Source: Nonomuraea sediminis
Lineage (GTDB): Bacteria > Actinomycetota > Actinomycetes > Streptosporangiales > Streptosporangiaceae
Assembly: GCF_018531495.1 (NCBI RefSeq)
Contig: NZ_JAHDTI010000011.1
Span: forward strand, 372,001 to 436,000
DNA length: 64,000 bases
Direction of reading: 5' to 3'
The notes beneath the pieces are model-generated. The model did not search any database. It was not told where the DNA came from and saw only the letters and a list, made by a program, of their open reading frames with translations. Below, piece by piece: positions 24,744 through 33,923 of the stretch. A program made the position numbers and the translations under genes. Position 1 is the stretch's first letter; each line of letters opens with the position of its first letter.

Positions 24744-26132
24744 TCATGTGTGGGTGAACAGCGTGAGCCTGATCCGCCCGATCGTCTCGCTGGTGGCGAC
24801 GCGGAACAGCGGATCGTGCAGCAGCGCCTGGCAGCGCCGGTCGTTGGCCCAGTGACGGTGCGGCGGGGAGATCATCCAGATCCGCCGCAGCCGATCGGCC
24901 TGCCGCAGGAACGGCCCCGGCGCGTAGGTGATGTCCCGCAGCACCCGCAGCGGCGCCTCGTACACCCCGACGAACATCCGGAACGGCCGCGGCACGAACA
25001 GCACCCCGTCACCCGGCCGCTCCCGCGCCGCGAGCGCGCCCGCCATCGCGCGCAGGTTGTCGGGCCTGCTGTCAGGCCGCCGCAGCGCCACCTGCGCGGG
25101 CAGCACCAGTACGGCGAGCGCCACCAGCACGGCGGGCGCCGCCCACCGCCACCGCCTCACGGGAACCGCGAGCGAGCCGAGCAGCAGCGCGAACCCCGGC
25201 ACGCAGAACAGCACGTACCGCGGGCTGTAGACGGGATGGACCCGCGAGATCGCGAACGACAGCACGACGGGCAGCACCGCCCACGGCAACGCCACCCGCA
25301 GCAGCGCCCGCTCCGACCTGGCCGCCACCACCACCCCGGCCAGCCCGAGCCCGCCCAGGAACACCACCCCCACCCAGCTCCCGCCCACCCGGTAGGCGAA
25401 CCCGGCAAGCTGCACCACCCCGGGCGTCCGCAGCCAGACCACCTGCCGCTGCTCGTGCGCCGCCACCCAGGCCAGCGGCAGCACCGCCACCACCGCCCCC
25501 GCCACGGCCACCGCCCACCGCCGCACAGGTCGCGAGCCGCGGCTCTGTTCGGCACGGTCGGCATCGCGATGAACGGTGTCCGAGGGCCGCCAGAGCACGG
25601 TCGCCAGGTGGGCGGGCACCAGCAGGAGCGCGTACAGGTGCAGCCAGCCGAGCAACGCCAGGGACCCGCCGTAGGCCGCGCACACCCGCCACCCGCCGCC
25701 GTCCACCAGGTCGAGCAGCAGCCACGTGGCCAGCACCGCGACCGCGCTGACCAGCGCGTAGGAGCGGGCCTCCTGCCCGTACCTGCTCACGATCGGCAGC
25801 AGCGCGTACGCCAGCCCCGCCACGATCCCGAGCCGGAGGGCCGCCAGGCGCTCGCCGATGCGGCACACGCCGTACGCGGTGGCCGCCATGGCCAGCACGG
25901 ACGGCAGGCGCAGCACCACCTCGCCCACCCCGAACGCCGCGACCAGCGGCCGTAACAGCAGGTAGTAGAGCCCGTGGACCGCGTCCATCGACCCCAGCAG
26001 CCGCCACAGCCGATCCCACGGCATCCGCGCCGCCGCCGCGCTGACCGACTCGTCCCGCCAGAACGAAGGAACGGCCACCCCCGTCAGCGCGACCCCCAAA
26101 GCCGCCAGCGGCGGCACCCCACGCCAGTACAC
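24744..26132 (-). CDS. Glycosyltransferase family 39-like membrane protein
   Basis: A 462-residue polytopic protein with about 10 hydrophobic helices up to residue 350 and a soluble C-terminal domain. The first extracytoplasmic loop has the acidic PSFWRDESVSAAAA (about 22-35), and the second the GQEARSYALVSA segment, the layout of GT39/ArnT-like enzymes that use polyprenyl-phosphate sugars on the outer face. The start is GTG 26132. The sugar and acceptor are not known. Its upstream spacer (103 bases) separates it from the divergent WD40 gene. Confidence 0.75.
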   Translation of the reverse strand: MYWRGVPPLAALGVALTGVAVPSFWRDESVSAAAARMPWDRLWRLLGSMDAVHGLYYLLLRPLVAAFGVGEVVLRLPSVLAMAATAYGVCRIGERLAALRLGIVAGLAYALLPIVSRYGQEARSYALVSAVAVLATWLLLDLVDGGGWRVCAAYGGSLALLGWLHLYALLLVPAHLATVLWRPSDTVHRDADRAEQSRGSRPVRRWAVAVAGAVVAVLPLAWVAAHEQRQVVWLRTPGVVQLAGFAYRVGGSWVGVVFLGGLGLAGVVVAARSERALLRVALPWAVLPVVLSFAISRVHPVYSPRYVLFCVPGFALLLGSLAVPVRRWRWAAPAVLVALAVLVLPAQVALRRPDSRPDNLRAMAGALAARERPGDGVLFVPRPFRMFVGVYEAPLRVLRDITYAPGPFLRQADRLRRIWMISPPHRHWANDRRCQALLHDPLFRVATSETIGRIRLTLFTHT

Positions 26133-26235
26133 CCGCCACCTCTACAGGACCCCGGCGAACGCCGGCTGAACGCCGCGCGTCCACGCCAGGAACCGGGATC
26201 ACGCGCCGATCGTCCTACGGCTGAAAGGAGGGCGC

Positions 26236-29130
26236 ATGGACGGTGAGCCGATCCAGTACGGGCCGGAGTTCGACGACCTGGTGGCCGAGCTGCTCCGGGG
26301 CGGGGCCGACGTCGTCGCCGTGGTCCCCGAGATCGACGGGCTGGAGTGCGCGGGCACGACGACGCTGGCCAGGGCGATGTGCGCGGACCCGCGGGTCGCG
26401 GAGCACTTCTCCGGGGGCGTGTTCTGGTACGAGATCGGCTCCGACGGCCTCATCCGCTCGGTGGGCCAGGACATCCCCGGCGAAGAGCCCGGCGACGTGC
26501 TCGTCGTGTTCGACGGCCTGCACAGGCACCCCACGCGGCCCTCGGCCTTCGAACTCGCGCCGATGGCGCGCACGTTGCTCACGGTCAGATCCGCGGCGGG
26601 CCTGCCGAGCGGCGCCGAGATCATCCGGATGCCGCTGCCCGAGCGGGGCTGGCCGCTGCTGTCCACGCTGAGCTCCGCCCTCGGTACGGCGCAGCCGCAC
26701 CTGGCCGACCCGGGCGACGCCGCGGAGCGCGCGTCGGCCGTGCGCAGGGTCCTGGCGGAAGGACTGGCCGGGCTCGGGACACCCGGCAGCGTGGAGCGCC
26801 TGCTCGAGCTCGGCGTGTTCGCCGCCGACGGGCACGTGCCCGCCCGGATGATCCAGCTGCTGTGGCGGCGGACCGCCGACCTGTCCGAGGTCGAGGCGGA
26901 GCTGACCCTGGCGGGCCTGCGCGCCCTGGGCTTGCTGCGGACGTCCTTCCACGACGACGTGCTGGTGGTGCCCGAGCCCGTCATGGCCTACCTGGCGGAG
27001 ACGCTCGGCGCGGAGGGCGCGCTGCGCGCGGGCCGGGCACTGGTGGAGGCCCTGGTCGAGCATCCGTGGGAGTGGCTGACCGAGGCCGAGCGCACCTACC
27101 TGGCCGTCCACCTGCCGAGGCTGATGGCGGGGATCGGCGGGCCCGTGGCGGACCTGGTGTGCGGCGCTGGCTGGATCGTCACCAAGCTCGGCACCCATTC
27201 GACCGCCTACCTCGAACGGGACCTGGAGCTGGCAGGGACGCCGCTGGCGAACCGGCTGCGCCGTACCCTCGCACAGAACGCGGCGATGCTGGCGGAGGCC
27301 AGGGAAGGGTCGCAGAAGACGCTGGTCGCCACGCTGGCCGGGCGGCTGCATCCTGTCTCGCCGGTGGCGGGGGAACTGCGCGAGCTGCTGCGGGAGTCGG
27401 GCCACGCCTGGTTGGAGTGCCTGTGGGAGCCGCCTGACCTGCCTGCAGAATCGCTGCGGCGCTCATGGCGCGCGGGGCCCGACGGGGTCGAGGTCATGGC
27501 GGCGGGGCCCGGCCTGCTGGTCACGGGCGGCTCCGAGGGCAAGGTCACGCTCTGGAACCTGGACGGGACCATCAGGACCGAGTTCCAGGCACACCAGGAC
27601 GGGGTCGACGCCTTGGCCGTGGCGCCGGACGGCGACTGGCTGGTGACAGCCTCCGAGTCCGTGGCCGTGGTGTGGGGGCTCGACGGCACGCCCATGGCCA
27701 GGATCGACCACGAGACCTCCCTGATCCAGAAGGTGGCCGTGGCCCCCGACGGTGCCTGGCTGGTCACGGCCACCCTCGAAGGCGTCGTCGCCTGGCGCCC
27801 GGACGGCGAACGCCTGTGGCAGGCCGAGATGGAGACCGGATATCCGGCGAACCTGAGCATCGGCGCGGCCGGCGCGTGGGTGGCGGTCAACGGGCCCAAA
27901 GGGTCCGGCGTGCAGATCATCACCTGGGGCGGGACGCTGCGCGGCGCACTCGGCCTGGGCGTCGACGGGAGCGCCGCCCACCCGCGGCACGACCTGCTGG
28001 TGATCAAGGACGAGGACGGGCCGCTGCGCATGCTGCGCCCGAACGGCACGCCCGCGGGGACGATCCCCGCCGGCGACCTCTACGAGGCGATCACCATCGC
28101 CCCTGACGGCACGTGGGTGGCGGGCCCTGGCCGCGGCGGCCTCGTCGTCCAGCCGCTCGACGGCCGCCCGCCCTCCACCCGTGCCGCCGGCCACGTGCAG
28201 CACGTCGCGATCGGCCCCGACGGGACGTGGCTGGCCGGCGCCGACTACGACGGCGTGATCAAGGTGTGGGCGCGCGAGGACGGCCTGCCCAGGCCCGACG
28301 AGCACCTGCGCCGCCGCCCCCTGTGGTCGATCGCCGTGGGGTCGCGCGGAGATCTGATCGCCACCGCAGGGCCGGACGGGGTGACCCTGTGGGACGGCGA
28401 GGGCAGCGATCCCCGGACACTCCTGGAGGGCACCGCGTGCAACTCCGTCGCCATCTCCCCTGACGAGACATGGCTTGCGGCCACCGGCTACGACGGCGAC
28501 CTGCGGGTGGTCACCATGAGCGGCGTGATGACGCTCATGGTCCCCGCCCACCATCGCGCGCACGCGGTGGCGATCTCCCCCGACGGCGACTGGATCGCCA
28601 CCGTGGGCAACGACGACGCGGTCGTGATCTGGCGCGGCAACGGCGTGCAGGTGGCCCGCCTGTCATGCCCGGACGACGGCTGGAGGCAACTGGCCATCGC
28701 CCCGGACGGCTCCTGGGTGGCCTGCGGCGGCCGGGAGCAGGTACGCCTGTGGGACACCGCCACCTGGGAACTGCGGTCGACGCTGCCCGGCGCCGACGCC
28801 CTGGCGGTCGCGCCGGACGGCCGCTGGCTGGCCACGGGCGCCACAGACGGCGTGGTGCGGCTGTGGGATCCCGTAGGGCTCGAGCTGGCGGAATTCGAGG
28901 CGCCGGGCGGGGCCCTCAACGGGCTGGCCGCAGGGCCGTTCGGCTCGTGGCTGGCCGCCGCTACGGCCGGGGGCCTCGTGCACGTCTGGGACGTGGAGGA
29001 GGAGGCGATCATCGCCTCGATCCACCTGGACCAGTCCCTGACCGAATGCGCGTGGACACCCGGCGGCACCCGCCTGTTCGGCGTGGGCGGCGCCGGGCTC
29101 TACGGGTTCAAGCTCCACCTTCGGGGCTGA
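26236..29130 (+). CDS. STAND-like WD40-repeat protein with degenerate NTPase domain
   Basis: A 964-residue protein after a strong AAAGGAGGGCGC. Residues 1-200 follow the NB-ARC/STAND layout (VVAVVPEIDG, GVFWYEIGSDG, PGDVLVVFDGL, ARTLLTVRS), but the Walker A site reads GLECAGTTT (35-43): the Lys is Thr, and Walker B has DG instead of DD. A helical winged-helix-like region covers 200-400. From about 415 to the end run some 12-13 beta-propeller blades (VAVAPDGDWLVTASESVAVVWGLDG type). Such proteins sense signals through the propeller; here NTP hydrolysis seems lost. The binding partner is unknown. Confidence 0.8.
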   Translation: MDGEPIQYGPEFDDLVAELLRGGADVVAVVPEIDGLECAGTTTLARAMCADPRVAEHFSGGVFWYEIGSDGLIRSVGQDIPGEEPGDVLVVFDGLHRHPTRPSAFELAPMARTLLTVRSAAGLPSGAEIIRMPLPERGWPLLSTLSSALGTAQPHLADPGDAAERASAVRRVLAEGLAGLGTPGSVERLLELGVFAADGHVPARMIQLLWRRTADLSEVEAELTLAGLRALGLLRTSFHDDVLVVPEPVMAYLAETLGAEGALRAGRALVEALVEHPWEWLTEAERTYLAVHLPRLMAGIGGPVADLVCGAGWIVTKLGTHSTAYLERDLELAGTPLANRLRRTLAQNAAMLAEAREGSQKTLVATLAGRLHPVSPVAGELRELLRESGHAWLECLWEPPDLPAESLRRSWRAGPDGVEVMAAGPGLLVTGGSEGKVTLWNLDGTIRTEFQAHQDGVDALAVAPDGDWLVTASESVAVVWGLDGTPMARIDHETSLIQKVAVAPDGAWLVTATLEGVVAWRPDGERLWQAEMETGYPANLSIGAAGAWVAVNGPKGSGVQIITWGGTLRGALGLGVDGSAAHPRHDLLVIKDEDGPLRMLRPNGTPAGTIPAGDLYEAITIAPDGTWVAGPGRGGLVVQPLDGRPPSTRAAGHVQHVAIGPDGTWLAGADYDGVIKVWAREDGLPRPDEHLRRRPLWSIAVGSRGDLIATAGPDGVTLWDGEGSDPRTLLEGTACNSVAISPDETWLAATGYDGDLRVVTMSGVMTLMVPAHHRAHAVAISPDGDWIATVGNDDAVVIWRGNGVQVARLSCPDDGWRQLAIAPDGSWVACGGREQVRLWDTATWELRSTLPGADALAVAPDGRWLATGATDGVVRLWDPVGLELAEFEAPGGALNGLAAGPFGSWLAAATAGGLVHVWDVEEEAIIASIHLDQSLTECAWTPGGTRLFGVGGAGLYGFKLHLRG

Positions 29131-30706
29131 GCAGCACCATCGCCTGCTCGCGCATCTCGACCTTGCGGATCTTGCCGGTGACCGTCATCGGGAAGCCGTC
29201 CACCACGTGCACGTAGCGGGGGATCTTGTAGTGGGCCAGCCTGCCCGCGCAGAACTCCCGCACCGCCTCGGCCGTCAGCGGCTCGGCGTCCTGCCGCATG
29301 ACCAGCCACGCCATCAGCTCCTCGCCGTACTTCTCGTCGGGCACGCCGATGACCTGCACGTCGGCGATGTCCGGGTGGCGGTAGAGGAACTCCTCGATCT
29401 CGCGCGGGTAGACGTTCTCGCCGCCCCTGATGACCATGTCCTTGATCCGGCCGACCACGTTGACGTAGCCGTCGTCGTCCATGGTGGCCAGGTCGCCGGT
29501 GTGCATCCAGCGGGCCGCGTCGATGGCCTCGGCCGTCTTGCCGGGTTCGTCCCAGTAGCCGAGCATGACCGAGTAGCCGCGCGTGCACAGCTCGCCCGGC
29601 TCGCCGCGTGCCACGGTCAGCCTCGTCTCCGGGTGCACGATCTTGACCTCGACGTGCGGCATGACCCGGCCGACCGTCTCGGTCCTGCGTGCCAGGCCGT
29701 CGTCGGAGCGGGTCATGGTCGACACCGGGGAGGTCTCGGTCATGCCGTAGCAGATCGCGACCTCGCGCATGTTCATCTCGGCGACGACCCGCTTCATCAC
29801 CTCCACCGGGCACGGCGACCCCGCCATGATCCCGGTCCGCAGGCTCGACAGGTCATAGCCGCCGGAGATGGCCAGCTCGGCGATGAACATCGTCGGCACG
29901 CCGTACAGCGACGTGCACCTTTCCTGCTGTACGGCGTGCAGCGTCGCGGCCGGATCGAAGCCGGGGGAGGGGATGACCACGCACGCCCCGTGCGAGGTGG
30001 CGCCCAGGTTGCCCATCACCATGCCGAAGCAGTGATAGAAGGGCACCGGCAGGCAGACCCGGTCGGCCTCGGTGTAGTGGATGAGCTCGCCCACGAAGAA
30101 ACCGTTGTTGAGGATGTTGTGGTGCGACAGCGTCGCGCCCTTGGGGAAGCCGGTGGTGCCCGAGGTGTACTGGATGTTGATCGGGTCGTCGAAGGCCAGC
30201 CCCGCCATCCGCTCGCGCAGCGCCCCCGGGTCGCCGCCGCCGCGCAGCAGCGCCTCCCAGGCCGGGTCGCCCAGGAAGATCGCGTCGGCGAAGCCGATCT
30301 CGCCGACCATGGCACGGTAGTCGCTGCCCTTGTGCGAGGTGGCGCTGATCAGCAGCCGCATGCCCGACTGCTTGACCACGTACTCCAGCTCGTGGCTGCG
30401 GTAGGCCGGGTTGACGTTGACCAGGACCGCGCCGAGCTTGGCGGTGGCGTACTGGACGAGCACCCACTCGGCGCAGTTGGGCGCCCAGATGCCCACCCGG
30501 TCGCCCTTGGCCACGCCCAGCCCCATCAGGCCGAGCGCCAGCCGGTCGACGTCGGCGTTGAGCTGGGCGTAGGTCCAGCGGCGGCCCGTGGGCACGTCCA
30601 CCAGCGCCTCACGCTCGCCGAAGCGGGCGACGGTTCGTTCGAGGTTCTCTCCGATGGTCTCGCCGAGCAGGGGCGTCTCGGCCGTGGCGCTGGAGTACGC
30701 GAGCAT
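29108..30706 (-). CDS. Acyl-CoA synthetase / AMP-dependent ligase
   Basis: A 532-residue member of the ANL superfamily, start MLAYSSATAE at 30706. It shows the P-loop YTSGTTGFPKGATLSHHNIL (about 189-208), the gate GMTETSPVS (about 335), the adenylate-binding HTGDLATMDDDGYVNVVGRIKDMVIRGGENVYPREIEE (about 416-453), and the catalytic Lys in VTGKIRKVEMRE. It activates a fatty or aromatic acid to its CoA thioester. It is 38 bases downstream of the kynurenine monooxygenase on the same strand, probably one operon, and overlaps the 3' end of the convergent WD40 gene by 23 bases. Confidence 0.9.
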   Translation of the reverse strand: MLAYSSATAETPLLGETIGENLERTVARFGEREALVDVPTGRRWTYAQLNADVDRLALGLMGLGVAKGDRVGIWAPNCAEWVLVQYATAKLGAVLVNVNPAYRSHELEYVVKQSGMRLLISATSHKGSDYRAMVGEIGFADAIFLGDPAWEALLRGGGDPGALRERMAGLAFDDPINIQYTSGTTGFPKGATLSHHNILNNGFFVGELIHYTEADRVCLPVPFYHCFGMVMGNLGATSHGACVVIPSPGFDPAATLHAVQQERCTSLYGVPTMFIAELAISGGYDLSSLRTGIMAGSPCPVEVMKRVVAEMNMREVAICYGMTETSPVSTMTRSDDGLARRTETVGRVMPHVEVKIVHPETRLTVARGEPGELCTRGYSVMLGYWDEPGKTAEAIDAARWMHTGDLATMDDDGYVNVVGRIKDMVIRGGENVYPREIEEFLYRHPDIADVQVIGVPDEKYGEELMAWLVMRQDAEPLTAEAVREFCAGRLAHYKIPRYVHVVDGFPMTVTGKIRKVEMREQAMVLLSPEGGA

Positions 30707-30744
30707 GGACCAAGTCTCGGCCAGGCCCGCCGTACGCACCAGAC

Positions 30745-32031
30745 CTAGTGGCGGCGGCGCGCCAGCCAGGCGGCGAGCAGGCCCGCGCCGGCCGCCATGC
30801 CCGCCACGGTCCCGGCCGCGACGCGGCGCCGGCGTGCGACGCGGCGCTCCACCTCGGCGTAGGGCGTGGTGGAGAAGGACACCAGCTCGTACTGCGACAC
30901 GTAGCGGCCGGGCAGGGCGCGCTCCAGCGCGTGCTCGATCCGCTTCTGCGCCAGGAACGCCCTGGAGCCCACCTTGTCGCGCATCTCCACGAAGTTGTCC
31001 AGCGCCAGGCGGGCGATCACGTCGGTGTCGGCCTTGCGCCGCTGGAACAGCGCCAGCGCGCGGGGGAAGTCGTCGCCCGTCTCGTCCAGGCAGCGGTCGA
31101 GCTCGACGCAGTCCTCGAAGCCGCAGTTGGCGCCCTGGCCGTAGAAGGGCACGATGGCGTGCGCGGCGTCGCCGATGAGCCCGATGGTCATCGTCTCGCC
31201 GGTCGCGTACCAGGGCGAGCAGCGCATGGTGACCAGGTGGCCGACCGGGTTGCGCCGGTAGTCGGCCTCCAGGTCCGGCATCAGCTCGAACGCGTCGGGG
31301 TAGCCCGCGCGGAAGGCCGCAGGGTCGAAGGCGGCCAGCTCCTCGTGCGGCCAGAACAGCGTGCACGTGAACGACCGGTCCTGGTTCGGCAGCGCGATCA
31401 TCATGGACCTGCCGCGCGGCCAGATGTGCAGCGCCCCCGGCTCCATCGCGAACTCGCCGCCGCGCGCCGGGATCGTCAGCTCCTTGTAGCCGTAGTCCAG
31501 GTAGTCCTGGCTGAAGTCCACCCCCGGCAGCTGCTGCAGCCGCGCCCTGACCGCGCTGAAGGCGCCGTCGGCGCCGATCACCACCTGCGCCTTCTCCACC
31601 AGCCCCGAGGCGAACTCCAGCCGCCCGGTCCGCTCGTCGAGCCCGGTCAGCCGCTGCCCGAAACGCATCCGCACGCCGGGCAGTTGCGCCGCCTCGAGCA
31701 GGCGCAGGTTCAGCTCGGCCCGCCCGATGGAGTTGATCGCGTGCCGCCGGTCGGCGCTGTAGGGCTGGAAGCTCAGCGTCCCGTCCACCGCGTGCATCAT
31801 CCGGCCCGGCATCGGGATCGCCGCGGCCAGCACCTCCCGCTCGAGCCCGAGCCTGCGCAGCGCGTCGATGCCCCGCTCGGAGATCGCCAGGTTGATCGAC
31901 CTGCCCCGGTCGGCGCCCGCCTCGTGCGGATCTCGCCGCCGCTCGTACAGCGTCACGGAGTGCCCGCGCCGTGCCAGGAAGCAGGCCAGCAGGCACCCGA
32001 CCAGACCCGCACCGACGATCGTGACCTCCAT
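30745..32031 (-). CDS. kmo: Kynurenine 3-monooxygenase-like FAD monooxygenase
   Basis: A 428-residue flavoprotein hydroxylase. The N-terminal FAD fold is MEVTIVGAGLVGCLLACFLARRGHSVTLYERR; the following GRSINLAISERGIDALRRLGLE is characteristic of kynurenine 3-monooxygenase, which hydroxylates L-kynurenine to 3-hydroxykynurenine. The second FAD motif is GLIGDAAHAIVPFYGQGANCGFEDC (about 290-315). The C-terminus adds a hydrophobic helix and basic end (AAGTVAGMAAGAGLLAAWLARRR), so the protein is probably membrane-anchored, as the eukaryotic enzyme is. It precedes an acyl-CoA ligase on the same strand; the rest of the pathway is not adjacent. Confidence 0.8.
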   Translation of the reverse strand: MEVTIVGAGLVGCLLACFLARRGHSVTLYERRRDPHEAGADRGRSINLAISERGIDALRRLGLEREVLAAAIPMPGRMMHAVDGTLSFQPYSADRRHAINSIGRAELNLRLLEAAQLPGVRMRFGQRLTGLDERTGRLEFASGLVEKAQVVIGADGAFSAVRARLQQLPGVDFSQDYLDYGYKELTIPARGGEFAMEPGALHIWPRGRSMMIALPNQDRSFTCTLFWPHEELAAFDPAAFRAGYPDAFELMPDLEADYRRNPVGHLVTMRCSPWYATGETMTIGLIGDAAHAIVPFYGQGANCGFEDCVELDRCLDETGDDFPRALALFQRRKADTDVIARLALDNFVEMRDKVGSRAFLAQKRIEHALERALPGRYVSQYELVSFSTTPYAEVERRVARRRRVAAGTVAGMAAGAGLLAAWLARRRH

Positions 32032-32108
32032 CCTCCCTTGGTACGGCGGGGCCGCCGCGTTGTCCACCGTGACACCCGCCCGCGTTTCCCGGCGTGCCAC
32101 GCCCTAGC

Positions 32109-32858
32109 ATGGCGTGGGTGATCGTCGGGGAGATGGCGGGACTGCTGGCCGCGGGCGTGGCGGCCGGCGTGGTCAGCACCGTCGTCAGCCTCGCCTCGAT
32201 CGTCTCCTACCCGGCGCTGCTGGCCTTCGGGCTGCCGCCGCTGACGGCCAACGTCACCAACACCGTCGCGCTGATGTTCACCGCCGTGGGCGCCGCCGCA
32301 GGATCGCGGCCCGAACTGGCCGGGCAGGGCCCGCGGGTGCTGCGCCTGGGCTGGATCACCGCGCTCGGCGGCGCCGCCGGGGCCGCGCTCCTGCTGGCCA
32401 CGCCCTCGCGGACGTTCGAGCAGATCGCGCCCTGGCTGATCGGCGGCGCCTCGCTGCTGCTCGTGCGCCCGCCGCGGACCGGCAGGCACAGCGAGCACGG
32501 CCTGCTGATGCGCCTGGCGATGTTCGCCGTAGCCGTCTACATCGGCTACTTCGGCGCGGCGGGCGGCATCCTCATGTTCGCGGTCCTGTCCACGGTGATC
32601 GAACAGTCGGCGGCGCACGTCAACGCCGTCAAGAACGTGCTGTCCGGGCTGGCCAACTGCGTGGCCGCCATCGGCTTCGCCCTCTTCGGCCCGGTCGACT
32701 GGGCCGCCGCCCTGCCGCTGGCCGCCGGATTCCTGATCGGCGGCTGGATCGGCCCGGCCATCGCCCGCCGCGTGCCCGGCCAGGGCCTGCGCTACCTGGC
32801 CGCCGCGTGCGGGCTGGCCGTCGCCGCCAAGCTCGGCTACGACGCCTACGCCTCCTGA
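32109..32858 (+). CDS. TauE/SafE-family sulfite/anion exporter
   Basis: A 249-residue polytopic membrane protein of eight hydrophobic helices in two homologous halves. The half motifs are VVSTVVSLASIVSYPALLAFGLPPLTANVTNTVAL (about 15-50) and the IGYFGAAGGILMFAVLSTV segment (about 145-163), the signatures of the TauE/SafE (DUF81) family, which moves sulfite or organic sulfonates across the membrane. The start ATG 32109 lacks a good ribosome-binding site; a later ATG at 32133 is possible. It is divergent from the kmo gene and overlaps the amidotransferase gene at its 3' end by 13 bases. Confidence 0.85.
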   Translation: MAWVIVGEMAGLLAAGVAAGVVSTVVSLASIVSYPALLAFGLPPLTANVTNTVALMFTAVGAAAGSRPELAGQGPRVLRLGWITALGGAAGAALLLATPSRTFEQIAPWLIGGASLLLVRPPRTGRHSEHGLLMRLAMFAVAVYIGYFGAAGGILMFAVLSTVIEQSAAHVNAVKNVLSGLANCVAAIGFALFGPVDWAAALPLAAGFLIGGWIGPAIARRVPGQGLRYLAAACGLAVAAKLGYDAYAS

Positions 32859-33532
32859 ACCACCGCCGCGAACCGGGCCGCCACCTCGCGCCACACCGGG
32901 GTCGAGACCGGCTCGTCGGCCACCGCCCGCGCGTACAGCTCGTCCGGGTCGAAGCCGTCGACCCGCCACTGCAGCACGCGCTCGGGCAGCACCTCCGGGT
33001 GGAACTGGACGCCCCACGCCCGCTCGCCCACCCGCAGCGCCTGGTAGGGGCAGCGCTCGCTGCGCGCCAGCCACACCGCGCCCGGCGGCAGCGTCGTGAT
33101 GGCGTCCTTGTGGTGCTCGATCGCGGGCACCACCGCGGGCAGACTGTGGAAGAGCGGGTCCTTGTCCGCCTCAGGCAGGAACGTGATCGGCGTGCTGCCG
33201 TTCTCCGGCTGGCCCGCGTTCCCCGTCACCTCGCCGCCCGCCACCCGCGCCAGCAGCTGCCCGCCCAGGCAGATCCCGAAGTACGGCGTGCCGTTCTCCA
33301 GCGCCTGCGTGGCCAGCGACCGGACCCCGGCCAGCCAGGCCGCCCGGTGGTCGTCCCCTGGCAGGTAGCCGCCGCCCAGCATGATCATGGCGTCGTGCTC
33401 GAGCCGCTCGGGCAGCACCGCGCCCTCGTGCGCGGCCACGACGTCGGTCTTCAGGCCGTGCTCCCGCAGCCAGTCGCCGAAGCGGCCGGGGCCGCCCGTG
33501 GCACTGTTCTGCACGATCAGGACGTCACGCAT
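32846..33532 (-). CDS. Class I glutamine amidotransferase-like protein
   Basis: A 228-residue protein with a GATase domain: GYLPGDD loop (about 55-61), the nucleophile elbow PYFGICLGGQLLA (Cys near 90), WGVQFHPEV (His near 172) and a following Glu. All members of the catalytic triad are present, so glutamine or another gamma-glutamyl compound can be hydrolysed. No partner synthetase is in the operon. The start overlaps the end of the DUF5655 gene by eight bases, and a four-gene run (FchA, FolD, DUF5655, GATase) is thus coupled. Confidence 0.87.
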   Translation of the reverse strand: MRDVLIVQNSATGGPGRFGDWLREHGLKTDVVAAHEGAVLPERLEHDAMIMLGGGYLPGDDHRAAWLAGVRSLATQALENGTPYFGICLGGQLLARVAGGEVTGNAGQPENGSTPITFLPEADKDPLFHSLPAVVPAIEHHKDAITTLPPGAVWLARSERCPYQALRVGERAWGVQFHPEVLPERVLQWRVDGFDPDELYARAVADEPVSTPVWREVAARFAAVVQEA

Positions 33533-33923
33533 CGTAGGCCTCCGCGAGCCAGTCGAGAATCTGCTCGTCCACGTCGTCAGGACGGGTGAGCTTGAAGTAG
33601 TGGAGGGTCTGCCCGCCACTCATGGGAAGGCTTCTGGCCAGCAGCGGGTGCGTGATCGGCCGGGGGAGCACCAGCATCAGCGACAGGCTGCGCGCCTTCG
33701 GGCGCACCTCGGCGAACTTGCGCGCGCTCTTGAGGAACACGCCGACGCCCACCGCGTCCTCGTGCACCGGGCCGAGGCGGTCCGTCAGCCGGTCGTAGAT
33801 CTCCCGGTATTCGGCGGGCCAGGGCGCGAACACCTGCTCGACCGTGATGCCCGGCACGCACGTGTGCGCCTGCCGGGCCTTGGCGAACTCCCTGTCACAT
33901 CGCGGACAGGCCCACAGCGTCAC
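33525..33923 (-). CDS. DUF5655 domain protein with N-terminal zinc-binding motif
   Basis: A 132-residue protein. Its start WACPRCDREFAKARQAHTC has two CxxC/C-type ligand pairs and a His that could bind a zinc ion. The rest (VEQVFAPWPAEYREIYDRLTDRLGPV, VGVGVFLKSARKFAEVRPKARSLSLMLVLP) matches DUF5655, thought to be nucleic-acid or metabolite binding; the function is unknown. The GTG start overlaps the folD stop by four bases, so it is translated with the folate genes, but I know of no functional link. Confidence 0.8.
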   Translation of the reverse strand: MTLWACPRCDREFAKARQAHTCVPGITVEQVFAPWPAEYREIYDRLTDRLGPVHEDAVGVGVFLKSARKFAEVRPKARSLSLMLVLPRPITHPLLARSLPMSGGQTLHYFKLTRPDDVDEQILDWLAEAYDA

